This document shows, piece by piece, positions 18,231 to 26,157 of a stretch of 53,046 nt of DNA. The translations under genes were made by a program, and so were the position numbers. The stretch is from Candidatus Binataceae bacterium (GTDB lineage Bacteria; Desulfobacterota; Binatia; Binatales; Binataceae). Location: contig DATJMX010000078.1 in the NCBI GenBank assembly GCA_035508495.1, positions 1 through 53,046 on the forward strand, written 5' to 3'. Numbering within the stretch: position 1 is the first letter of the stretch; each line of letters starts with the position of its first letter. The notes under the pieces are model-generated. The model was not told the origin of the DNA. It made no database searches and saw only the letters and a list, made by a program, of their open reading frames with translations.

Positions 18231-20663
18231 TCAGAGCGAATCTGCTGACCCGCCGCTCTTGCGCGATTCCACGTCGGGCGAACCTTCGAGGATCTCGTTC
18301 GAGTACTGATAGTAGTAGCTCGAGTAGTACTTGTACTCGGGGCTTTGCAAATTGACCTTGTTGAGCACCGCGCCGAAGATCTTGGCGCGCGCATAGCGAA
18401 GCCGCGAACAAGCGATTCGCACCTGCTGCTTCGCCGTGCCGACGCTGCTCACTACTACCACGACCCCATCGACCAGCGTCGAGAGAATGATCGAATCGCT
18501 GACCGGCAGCACCGGCGGCGAGTCGATAATCACGAAGTCATATTCCTCGGCGAGCTGCGCGAGGATTTGACGCATCTTTTCGGAGCCGAGCAATTCGGTC
18601 GGATTCGGCGGCAGCGAGCCGGAGGTCAGGAGCGACAAACCGTCAACGTGGGTGGTGCGGATAACCTCGTGAATATCGCGGCGGCCGGTGAGCGCTTCGG
18701 TGAGGCCGACTTCCTTATCGACGTTGAACACGCGATGGCATCGCGGCTTGCGCAGGTCGGCATCGATGAGCAGGACCTTGGCGCCGGTATGCGCGAAGAG
18801 CACGGCCGAGTTGGTAGCGGTCGCGGTCTTGCCTTCGCCGCTGGTGGTGCTGGTCAACAGGATCACCTTGGGCGGCGAGCCGGCGCGCGAGAGCAGGATT
18901 CCGGTGCGCAGCGTGCGATATGCCTCGCCATGCATCGAGTAGGGATTGAGAGCGCCGACCAGATCCTTGGTATGCCCTTCGCGGGCGAGCGCGCTCGACC
19001 CGATCGCAAGCCGCCGCACCCGATCGAGACTCAGTGATGAAGCCGCGGTCTTGTTCGGCGGCAAAGCGCCGAACTCTGGCACCACCGCCAGGCTCGGCAT
19101 CTTGAGATATTGCTCGATTTCCTCGGGCGTCTTGATGCGGTTGTTGAAGAACTCGAGCATGAAGGCGAGGCCGATGCCGCCGACCAGGGACAGCACCGCC
19201 GCAGTCAGCACGCTCTGTTTGATCAGCGGACTCGAACGCAGGTGCGGCACCTCGGCAGTGTCGACGATCACGACGTTGGAGGAGCGCGCCTCGGAGGCGA
19301 GGCCCACGTCCTTCATGCGCTGGAGCACACTGTTGTAGAGGTCACGATTGGTGTCGACTTCGCGCTGCAGGATCGCGTACTCGACGGCCGCGTCGTTGAG
19401 CCCCATTGCATGGGTGCGCGACTTATCCATCTCTTCCTGCAGGCGGTTCTCGCGTTCCTGGGCTTCCTTGTATTCCGATTCGATACTGCCGGCGACGCGC
19501 TCCTCTTCGGCGTCGATATCTGACTGGAGCTCGTCCTTCTTGGCCTGCAAGCGCGCGAGCGGCGGATAGTCGGGTTTGAACTGCTTGGCCATCCCGGCGT
19601 ATTCGGTCGCCAGTCCGTCGTATTCCTGACGCAAAGTTTGTAGCGATTTGTCATCGAGCATCTCAGGCAAGGCATTGAATTGATGGTTCTCCGCCATCTG
19701 CACCTTTGACTCGAGGTCGATGCGGTCGACTTGGGCCTTGGTCAGGTCCTTACTCAGATCGGAAAGCCGATCGAGGACGACGGTCTCTTTACCGTCGAGC
19801 GACATCAAGCCCGGCACGATCCCCTGATCGCGCCGGTAGCGGTTAAGCGCGTACTCCGATTTCTGGAGTTGCTCCTTGAGGTCGACCAGCTTGTTCTGGA
19901 GGAATTTCTGCGCCTCTTCGTTGGCCTGGCTGTGCAGCTCGATTCCCTGGCGGATATAGGCGTGGGCGTGGGCGTTTGCGAGTTCAGCAGAGAGCTCGGG
20001 AGTGGGCGTCGTAAACTTGATGTCAACAAGGTTCGTGTCGGGCACCGGTTTGATCGCAAGCGCCGCCATATACGCGCCGACCGCCTTGGGATTGACCCCC
20101 GAGCCGTCCGACAACGCGGACCGCGGGCGCGGCGCCGGCTGCTCCTGCTGCGCCGCTTGCGGCAAGCCGAGCGAATCACGCAACCATTGGACGATCGATC
20201 GCGAGCTCTGGGCCCCTGAGGGCTTGCCCTGGGCGTCGTCGTTAAGCAGAACCTTTTCGAGACCGTTGTTCTTGATTGCGCTCTCGGCCAGGCTGCGGCT
20301 CTTCAGAATCTCGTATTGTGTAGTGTTGAAGTACTCGTCGTATTCGTAACCCTCGGACGCGCTGTTGTCGCCGTTCTGCACCTGGGAGCCGAGGATTTGC
20401 GGCGCGGTCCGTTTGATCAGGATCGTCGCTTCGGCCGTGTACATCGGTGTCTGCATCAGCTCGTGAATCAGCGTGAGCAGCGTCACGCCGGCGACGATCG
20501 CGGCGATGAGCCCCACGTGTTTGTGGACTATGCGCCAGTACTGATGAAAGTCGATGCGGCCTTCGTCTTCCTCTTCGAAAAAGCTGTGGCGCGGATCGAT
20601 GTCGCGCGCCTCTTCGAGCGAGGTGGTGCGGCGAATGAAATATGGTGATGGCGGTTGATTCAT
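18231..20663 (-). CDS. Wzz-type chain-length regulator fused to BY-kinase (Wzc-like)
   Basis: 810 residues. A Wzz domain with a first membrane segment near 48-68 leads into a long periplasmic coiled coil (about 230-455) and a second membrane segment near 484-504. The cytoplasmic bacterial tyrosine kinase has Walker A STTSGEGKT at 605-613, Walker A' LLIDADLRKPR from 631 and Walker B VIIDSPP at 711-717. The C-terminus has a cluster of seven tyrosines between 777 and 787, the autophosphorylation site of Wzc/VpsO-type kinases. Cycling of this phosphorylation controls polymer length and export through the OPX channel encoded just upstream. Confidence 0.93.
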   Translation of the reverse strand: MNQPPSPYFIRRTTSLEEARDIDPRHSFFEEEDEGRIDFHQYWRIVHKHVGLIAAIVAGVTLLTLIHELMQTPMYTAEATILIKRTAPQILGSQVQNGDNSASEGYEYDEYFNTTQYEILKSRSLAESAIKNNGLEKVLLNDDAQGKPSGAQSSRSIVQWLRDSLGLPQAAQQEQPAPRPRSALSDGSGVNPKAVGAYMAALAIKPVPDTNLVDIKFTTPTPELSAELANAHAHAYIRQGIELHSQANEEAQKFLQNKLVDLKEQLQKSEYALNRYRRDQGIVPGLMSLDGKETVVLDRLSDLSKDLTKAQVDRIDLESKVQMAENHQFNALPEMLDDKSLQTLRQEYDGLATEYAGMAKQFKPDYPPLARLQAKKDELQSDIDAEEERVAGSIESEYKEAQERENRLQEEMDKSRTHAMGLNDAAVEYAILQREVDTNRDLYNSVLQRMKDVGLASEARSSNVVIVDTAEVPHLRSSPLIKQSVLTAAVLSLVGGIGLAFMLEFFNNRIKTPEEIEQYLKMPSLAVVPEFGALPPNKTAASSLSLDRVRRLAIGSSALAREGHTKDLVGALNPYSMHGEAYRTLRTGILLSRAGSPPKVILLTSTTSGEGKTATATNSAVLFAHTGAKVLLIDADLRKPRCHRVFNVDKEVGLTEALTGRRDIHEVIRTTHVDGLSLLTSGSLPPNPTELLGSEKMRQILAQLAEEYDFVIIDSPPVLPVSDSIILSTLVDGVVVVVSSVGTAKQQVRIACSRLRYARAKIFGAVLNKVNLQSPEYKYYSSYYYQYSNEILEGSPDVESRKSGGSADSL

Positions 20664-20681
20664 CTCGTTATGCTGCGGTCA

Positions 20682-21911
20682 TTAGTAAGTTGGCAGCGGC
20701 ACCATCATCTTGCTCAGGATGTTGTAGACCACGTAGGGGCCGATCTTCGCGACTGAGTATGGAACATCGATAACGTCGTTGGCGTGGACCGGAATATCGG
20801 GATCCTCGCCCTTGGCGATTTTATCCAGGTCGACCGGGATCGAAACCTTGTTGCCGTTGGCGTCGGTGCGGATGAGGGTCGCGTCGGCGGCGTTGGCAGC
20901 ATACATCGCGCCGCCGGCTGATCCCACCGCGCCGAGCACGGTGAGCCCCGAACCGACCTGGAAGAATCCCGGATGAAAGACCCATCCGGTCACCATTACG
21001 TTGCCGCCGCCCGGCACGACCAACACGTCGCCCGGCTCGACCGGCATGTTCAGATAGTGCGTGCCGCCATTAAACGAGTTGGCACGCAAAGGAATCACCA
21101 CGGCCGGACCGTTGCTCGCCTCGCGCTCCAGCGAGGCGACGGAAACCACACCTAGCGCAGCGGGAGCTTGCACCGCGTTGGCCGCGGTCTGTGCAGTTCC
21201 GGCGGCACCGGGCTTTACGACTCTTTCCTGCGGCGCGTTGTCGGCCGTCATTGCCTGGGCGACCTGTTGCATGTGGATACTGCCGCCCTGCACCTGCGGC
21301 AGCATCACGAGCTCATCGGCAGCGTCGGGAGTCGTACCGCCGGCCTGCGTGATCAGGTCGAGAATCGTCTCACCGGTACCGTTGAGCGTGACGAGACCAG
21401 GAGCGCGCACGGCGCCCACCACGGCGACCTGCCGGCTGTGGTATTCCTTGACGAATACGTCGACCTGCGGGTCGTACATGTACTTGGTCAGCGCCTGCTT
21501 GATCTGATCGCGAAGCTGCGGCTCGGTAAGGCCCGCGGCCTGAATCGTACCGACGAGCGGAAGATCGAGCTTGCCATTGCCGCCAACCCTGACGATCTGA
21601 TCCTTCAGATCGTCAACGCCTGGAACGGTGACTTCGATCACGTCACCGGGACCGATGGGATAGTCTACCGTGGCCTCGGTCGCGGTGCGCTTTGTCCAGA
21701 GTGCGGCCAGGCGCTCCTGATTCTGGTCGGTATTGGCGACGCTCGGGATCCGCGGGTCAGGACCGGCGACTGTAGCCGTTGGCGCTGTTTGCGATTGCGA
21801 GCTGCTGCACGCCGCGATTGTCAACGACAGCAGCATCGCCAGGCCTGAGATCGCCAATCGCCGGTGATACCGATGCGAAGAATGCGCTCGTGATTGGAAT
21901 ATGGTCTTCAC
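20682..21911 (-). CDS. Polysaccharide export (OPX/Wza-like) outer-membrane lipoprotein
   Basis: About 409 residues from the GTG at 21911; a TTG at 21959 is the alternative start. The signal ends in the lipobox IAAC, giving a lipidated cysteine. YPIGPGDVIEVTVPGVDDL and GKLDLPLVGTIQAAGLT are the Poly_export domain, followed by an SLBB-type domain (VAVVGAVRAPGLVTLNGTGETILDLITQAGG). A second SLBB-like unit starts near NVMVTGWVFHPGFFQV. It should form the periplasmic/outer-membrane conduit for the polymer together with the Wzz-kinase. An insertion rich in Ala/Gln separates the two SLBB units. Confidence 0.9.
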   Translation of the reverse strand: MKTIFQSRAHSSHRYHRRLAISGLAMLLSLTIAACSSSQSQTAPTATVAGPDPRIPSVANTDQNQERLAALWTKRTATEATVDYPIGPGDVIEVTVPGVDDLKDQIVRVGGNGKLDLPLVGTIQAAGLTEPQLRDQIKQALTKYMYDPQVDVFVKEYHSRQVAVVGAVRAPGLVTLNGTGETILDLITQAGGTTPDAADELVMLPQVQGGSIHMQQVAQAMTADNAPQERVVKPGAAGTAQTAANAVQAPAALGVVSVASLEREASNGPAVVIPLRANSFNGGTHYLNMPVEPGDVLVVPGGGNVMVTGWVFHPGFFQVGSGLTVLGAVGSAGGAMYAANAADATLIRTDANGNKVSIPVDLDKIAKGEDPDIPVHANDVIDVPYSVAKIGPYVVYNILSKMMVPLPTY

Positions 21912-21975
21912 GGTTTGAACAACTTTCCGTGCACGTATTATCGGCGAGATTACCGCCAATTGTAATTACCCACAG

Positions 21976-22386
21976 TCAGCGCGATGCGGCGCTCTGCGCG
22001 GAATTCGCCGATGGCGCTGCCGCCGCAGCGTGCGGCTCATCGGCCTTGGAGACCCCTCGGGTCGCGACCGCGACGGGAGGCGCACTTAGAGGCAAGCCCC
22101 AGTCTACCGTCAGCCCTTCGCCAGCGACGTAAGCGACCGCGGACTGGCCGCGAAGGTAGAGAACGTAAACTCCTGGCTTGAGATCGTCGATCGCGTAGCG
22201 GCCCTGCGCGTCGGTCAGAACCTGCTGGCGCCTGGTACTCGACATGATTCGCAGCACGACCGTCTCTCCCGCAACCGGTCGGCCACCGAAGTCCACGACG
22301 CGTCCGACAATTTCCGACGCGCACGCCGCCCGCCCAATCGCGAGCGCGGCCACGCCCGCCAGCATTGCTGAACTGATTATCCGCAT
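21976..22386 (-). CDS. Small secreted carboxypeptidase-regulatory-like protein
   Basis: 136 residues. A signal peptide (MRIISSAMLAGVAALAIGRAACA) is followed by one beta-sandwich domain: EIVGRVVDFGGRPVAGETVVLRI, TDAQGRYAIDDLKPGVYVLYLRG. This is the CarboxypepD_reg/DUF4480-like pattern common in surface and export proteins. The tail is Ala-rich and low-complexity. It sits between the degenerate PNPT fusion and the OPX gene with gaps of only 6 and about 60 bp, so it is probably part of the EPS export or surface apparatus. No catalytic residues are seen. Confidence 0.7.
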   Translation of the reverse strand: MRIISSAMLAGVAALAIGRAACASEIVGRVVDFGGRPVAGETVVLRIMSSTRRQQVLTDAQGRYAIDDLKPGVYVLYLRGQSAVAYVAGEGLTVDWGLPLSAPPVAVATRGVSKADEPHAAAAAPSANSAQSAASR

Positions 22387-22392
22387 CGCGAT

Positions 22393-24144
22393 TCAGTGCG
22401 CGCGCGCCATCGCGCCCGGCCCAATCGAATGCTCGACTTCGGTAAATGACAACGAAAACTTTCGCAGGCTCACCTGGTGACTCGCGGCGAATGATTGCAG
22501 CGCACTCAGTTGCGTTGCCGCGAGCGGTTCCTGCGCGATCAGAATTTCGTTGAACCGCGTGCGATCGAATATTTTGCCAAGCTCCTCAATTGAGCCGAGT
22601 ACCGGGTAGCCGTGAAAGAGTTTGCCGCGCTTGAAGTCGTCATCGTCCACGATGCCCAGCAACTCGATTCCGGCCGCAGTCGTCGTGAAAAGATGATTCA
22701 CCGCCGCCTCGCCATGCGCGTCAGCACCGATGATCACCACGCGCTGCGCGCCGGCAACAAAGTTGCGCGCGAGCCGCATCAGGACTTCCGACGACCAGCG
22801 CGTCGCCAGCAGCAGGTTGAAAAGCAGCACGGCGAACACCACGCACGAGCCCCGCGGGATGATGAACTCCTCGGGCAGCGAAGAGAGTCCGGCCAGCACC
22901 GCCGCGGTCACCGCCGCGATCGCAAAGCGCATCGCTTCTCCGGCCGCGGTTGAGGCCTGCGACGAGCGGTAAATTCCGGTCAGCGTGAACGCGATCAGCG
23001 CCGCGATCAGCACACCGGGCAATGTCACCAGCATCTTGACCACCGAGGTGACAGGAATATCGAAATCGAACCTCAGCAGCAGCGCGCCGAAGAACGCCGC
23101 CGTCGCCGCCATCAGGTCCATCGCGATCGTGACTGCGGTGCGGCGCGATCCCGCCGCAAAAAGCAGACGGCCCATCAACGAGAGCTCGGTGCCGCGCGGC
23201 TCGGCCGCGTCGAACGCCTGGTTCATCAGAAACACGACCGGCACCGCGAAAAGCAGCGCCACATAGGGCAGCATCATCACCGCTTCGTGCTCGGGCACGA
23301 ATGCAATCACGACCGCGGCGACGGTGGCGCCAGCCTCGAGCACAACCAGCGCGACCAGGGACTGCAGACGCGTGAGGCCGAGCCGGCCGAGCCGATGATA
23401 GGCATTGTCAAGCTCGCGCTCGGCGGCAAGGCCGCGCATCGTCACCGTCATCGTTTCGATCAGCGGGACCATCATGATGAGCAACGGAATCGCCAGTCGC
23501 GGGGCCCACGTCGCATGCGCATCGCGGCTTGCATGAACGGAGAGCAATCCCAGAACGACGCCGACCGCCAGCGCTCCTCCATTGCCGATACGTGCCGTTG
23601 CGGGCGCCGGATCGGAGAGCATGAAGCCCGCGAGCGCGCCCGCCATCGCCAGCGCCGCAACCATAGTGATCAGATGCCCGTTGACGTCCGCGACGGTGGC
23701 GGTGCCGAGTGCGGCCAGAATACCGACTGCGGGGGCGAGCCCATTGAGGCCGTCCATTAAAACGAACGCATTGGCGATCATCAGCAGCCAGATACTCATC
23801 ACCGAGGCGTTGGCGCCGAAAGAGTCGAGAAAGCGGAACGCCGGCCCCAGGATCGCGAACGCCACGACCGCGATTGTCTGCAGCGACAGCTTGGTGATCG
23901 GCGCGAGCTCGATCGCATCACTGGCCAGCGCGATCACGAACATGGCGATGGCCAGCGTGAGCTCCCATCGAACATCGGCTCGCGAAAGGACGACGCCGCC
24001 CTTGAAGATCGCGATCGCAATGCCGAGCCCGAGCAAAATCGCGATACCGCGGGCGGTCGTGCGCCGTATCAAGCGCGACAGAATCGCGCTGGCGGCTGCC
24101 GCCGTCATTACCAGGAGCAGGCAGGATATGACTTGAGATATCAA
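22393..24144 (-). CDS. Fusion of degenerate WecA/MraY-like domain and FlaA1-type NAD-binding domain
   Basis: 583 residues. Residues about 5-285 form the multi-pass polyprenyl-phosphate GlcNAc/HexNAc-1-P transferase (PNPT) fold, but catalytic positions are changed. The DDxxD site reads SDAIE (S75). NxxDGLDGL reads VLMDGLNGL (D131 kept). The ARIFMGDSGS loop reads ARI-GNGGA with two residues missing and the key Asp replaced by N188. The HxHH site keeps only H250. Residues about 335-440 are a four-helix membrane unit and 468-560 a CoA_binding_3/FlaA1-like nucleotide domain (VVIIGADAHGEAAVNHL). The dehydratase part is absent. It is the first gene of the EPS operon. The TTG start is uncertain; an ATG at 24108 is possible. 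Confidence 0.75.
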   Translation of the reverse strand: MISQVISCLLLVMTAAAASAILSRLIRRTTARGIAILLGLGIAIAIFKGGVVLSRADVRWELTLAIAMFVIALASDAIELAPITKLSLQTIAVVAFAILGPAFRFLDSFGANASVMSIWLLMIANAFVLMDGLNGLAPAVGILAALGTATVADVNGHLITMVAALAMAGALAGFMLSDPAPATARIGNGGALAVGVVLGLLSVHASRDAHATWAPRLAIPLLIMMVPLIETMTVTMRGLAAERELDNAYHRLGRLGLTRLQSLVALVVLEAGATVAAVVIAFVPEHEAVMMLPYVALLFAVPVVFLMNQAFDAAEPRGTELSLMGRLLFAAGSRRTAVTIAMDLMAATAAFFGALLLRFDFDIPVTSVVKMLVTLPGVLIAALIAFTLTGIYRSSQASTAAGEAMRFAIAAVTAAVLAGLSSLPEEFIIPRGSCVVFAVLLFNLLLATRWSSEVLMRLARNFVAGAQRVVIIGADAHGEAAVNHLFTTTAAGIELLGIVDDDDFKRGKLFHGYPVLGSIEELGKIFDRTRFNEILIAQEPLAATQLSALQSFAASHQVSLRKFSLSFTEVEHSIGPGAMARAH

Positions 24145-24575
24145 GGGAGAATGAGCGAGCTCAAAAGCCTGAGATCGTTAGGGAGGAACGACAATCCAGG
24201 GAATAAGGGTATTGAATGAGATTATCGGTCCGTGATGATTAGATAAGCGTCCGCCGTCCCGTTGGAGCGTAGGTATGCCCCCGGTTTCCCCTTAATGCCC
24301 AAAACCGATCCGAATCGCGCCATCGCGTCTTCTTCCGAAACCGTCAGCAGTCTTTCGAATCGAAATGCGAAGGATTTCGAATGACAATTCGAGACTGCTA
24401 TGGCGATAACGCTGCGTACTAAATATCGAATCCGCGAATCTTAGGCTGCGTAAACATAGCAAGTGCCTTCAAATTAGGTCAAACCTCCGCAATTTCGCTT
24501 TGCTCCGCAATTGTACGTAGTGATGAATACGGAGGCACGCCGAGTCAGCGCACCTCCGCTCAAGCTCACTTTCCG
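24145..24575. other. Gene-free stretch, probable leader/promoter region of the EPS operon
   Basis: About 430 bp without a credible ORF in any frame. It lies upstream of the minus-strand EPS operon and downstream of the SRPBCC gene, so the EPS promoter and a long 5' leader probably map here. The AT content is higher than in the flanks. A direct repeat CTCCGCAATT occurs twice at about 24485-24513, spaced 18 bp. I could not assign a sigma-70 or sigma-54 promoter or a riboswitch with confidence. Confidence 0.45.
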
Positions 24576-25049
24576 TCAACCTGATGCAACTTGTCGATGC
24601 AGTTCTGCCCCGAGTTTGTCCAGAAGCGCCTGCGTGCCGCGCTCGCGGCCCGGAGGATCGTCGTAGCCGTCGAGGAAAGCGCCTTGCTCGGTGAAGGTCA
24701 GATGCGTCCCGTTGCTGGCGTGCTTGAACTCGACCGTCGTCAGCGAAACCGAAATGCGCCGATCGTCGAGATGCATTTCGTAGCTAAAGATGATCCGTTG
24801 GTTGGGCACGATATCCTGGTAGATCGCGTCATATATATGCGCGGGCCCCTCGGGCGGCACGCTCGAGAGATGCTCTCGGCCGCCGACGCGAAAGTCCAGG
24901 CGGTATCCGTCGCGGGCCCATTCATGCGGCCCGGCAAACCATCGTTGCTTCGCGGCAGGGTCCCCGAACGCGTTGAATACCCGCTCGACCGGCGCGTCGT
25001 AGTCGCGCTCGATCACGAAGGTCGTGTGATGAGCAGATCGTTGGGTCAT
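24576..25049 (-). CDS. SRPBCC/AHSA1-like domain protein
   Basis: 157 residues. It opens TFVIERDYDAPVERVFNAFGDPAAKQRWFAGP, the signature of the activator-of-Hsp90-ATPase-homologue (AHSA1/START-like) fold, a helix-grip domain with a hydrophobic ligand pocket. The FTEQGAFLDGYDDPPGRERGTQALLDKLG region is the usual C-terminal helix. The ATG at 25049 has AGGAG at 25056-25060 with a 6-base spacer; a second ATG just upstream at 25052 has only 3. It overlaps the ArsR stop. ArsR/AHSA1 pairs are common and presumably respond to a small hydrophobic ligand. Confidence 0.88.
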   Translation of the reverse strand: MTQRSAHHTTFVIERDYDAPVERVFNAFGDPAAKQRWFAGPHEWARDGYRLDFRVGGREHLSSVPPEGPAHIYDAIYQDIVPNQRIIFSYEMHLDDRRISVSLTTVEFKHASNGTHLTFTEQGAFLDGYDDPPGRERGTQALLDKLGAELHRQVASG

Positions 25050-25399
25050 CATTTTCTCCTTTTTGGCGTTTCATCTTCCTCAGCCGCCAGGAACTCGCCG
25101 AGGCGATCGAGATTGCGCTCCCAGGTCGCCCGCCGCGACGCGATCCAGTTGCCCGCCGAGTCGAGCACGGCCGGTTCGATCGTGCAGGTGCGGACGCGCC
25201 CGCGTTTTTCCGAATGGACGAGCCCGCTGGCTTCGAGAACCTGCAGATGCTGCATCACGGCCGGCAACGACATCGCGAGCGGCCGCGCCAGCTCCTTGAC
25301 CGGCGCCGCGCCGCGGCTCAAGCGCTCGACGATGGTCCGGCGGGCAGGGTCGGCCAGTGCCTGGAAAACACGATCGAGCGATCGCTGATAGTTAAGCAT
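25049..25399 (-). CDS. ArsR-family transcriptional regulator
   Basis: 116 residues from the ATG at 25399. The open frame continues upstream, but the coding similarity begins with RSLDRVFQALADPARRTIVERL, the ArsR winged-helix start. The recognition helix region is PVKELARPLAMSLPAVMQHLQVLEASGLV. The metal-binding ELCVCDL motif of true metalloregulators is missing, so this belongs to the ArsR subgroup paired with AHSA1 proteins. A 24-bp palindrome covers its start codon, which suggests autorepression. It is translated with the SRPBCC gene, stop and start overlapping. Confidence 0.9.
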   Translation of the reverse strand: MLNYQRSLDRVFQALADPARRTIVERLSRGAAPVKELARPLAMSLPAVMQHLQVLEASGLVHSEKRGRVRTCTIEPAVLDSAGNWIASRRATWERNLDRLGEFLAAEEDETPKRRK

Positions 25400-25411
25400 A
25401 TACTTAACTAT
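25388..25411. promoter_or_regulatory. Palindromic operator over the arsR start codon
   Basis: Perfect 9-bp inverted repeat: ATAGTTAAG, six bases, then CTTAACTAT. The spacer is itself nearly symmetric (inner ATAT). The start codon of the ArsR gene (25397-25399) lies in its left half of the centre. The size and AT-rich symmetry fit a dimeric winged-helix regulator, so autoregulation of the ArsR-SRPBCC operon is the simplest reading. Confidence 0.75.
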
Positions 25412-25447
25412 TGCACCGGCGCGACTGCGCTGCAACTGGGCGCTTGA

Positions 25448-25775
25448 GAGGCGCATCAAATTCACATCGGCAAGCTCTACGAACTGACCGGTCCACGTTC
25501 TCAGGATCTCAATGCGATCGCCGCGGATTATGCCGCCGCACTCAGCCGCGCCAGTGAGATACGTCGATGTGCCGCTGGATGAATGGCGCGCCAACGAGCT
25601 CCGCCGCCTCAACCTGCCCGATCACTTCGACCCCCACATCCTCACGACGGCGCGCCTGTATGCCGCCAATCGCTACGATCGAATGACGCGCGACGTCGAA
25701 GCGATCACGGGCCATCCCGCCACCAGCGTCTGCGATTTCGTTCTCCAGGACGCGGACGTGTTCGGAAGGCGATAG
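25448..25775 (+). pseudogene. 3' remnant of an NmrA-like NAD(P)-binding protein, frameshifted
   Basis: Two reading frames together spell the C-terminal third of an NmrA/QOR2-type protein. The first frame gives KLYELTGPRSQDLNAIAADYAAALSR. After about 25548-25551 the next frame continues PVRYVDVPLDEWRANELRRLNLPDHF and ends TRDVEAITGHPATSVCDF with a TAG at 25773-25775. One extra base explains the shift. The N-terminal Rossmann part with the GATG-type glycine loop is missing upstream, and a stop codon lies at 25445-25447. This is therefore a decayed, 5'-truncated gene, next to but not part of the ArsR pair. Confidence 0.8.
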
Positions 25776-25825
25776 GCGCTGTCTGTTAGTGATAGCGCAC
25801 AAAAATCCGACGCGCGCTTTCTCTC

Positions 25826-26069
25826 AATAGCCTCGCCCGCGGCTGACGCCGCAGGCGGAAGCTGCAAGCCGGAAGAGGCTGCGGTTCGATTCGCCCTGCG
25901 AATCGGACCGCGGGTGAGGGAGCAGCGCTCGAAGCTTGGCAGAATGTGAGCAACGAAGTTTGCGGCATGCTCCCGCCGCAGACACCCTCACCCGGCTGGA
26001 GAGCAGCTTGAACTCAGAAATCTCAAGCTGCCGGCCAGCCGACCCTCCCGCTTTGCGGGCGAGGTTATT
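25826..26069. repeat. 244-bp palindromic repeat element with nested inverted repeats
   Basis: The ends are inverted copies of a 15-base sequence with one mismatch (AATAGCCTCGCCCGC at 25826-25840; its complement at 26055-26069). Inside are a perfect 10-bp inverted pair (25911-25920 with 25985-25994) and a 7-bp pair (25918-25924 with 25968-25974), plus a small CCCGC/GCGGG hairpin near the right end. No ORF is credible in it. It resembles the CCTCACCCGGC-type palindromic elements found in many GC-rich genomes. No target-site duplication was obvious. It fills most of the gap between the NmrA remnant and the next gene. Confidence 0.75.
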
Positions 26070-26157
26070 ACTGAGTGCAGCTCTTCGGTCAGGTCGATTC
26101 GGATGACATCGAGCGCTGGCCGGGTGTAATCATCAAAATGACTTGCCGGAGGTTTTT

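Noticed and set aside
24240..24480. Possible c-di-GMP riboswitch upstream of the EPS operon
   Set aside because: The minus strand has a GGGGAAACC-like stretch, but the GACGCAAAGCC part and the conserved stems of GEMM-I are absent.
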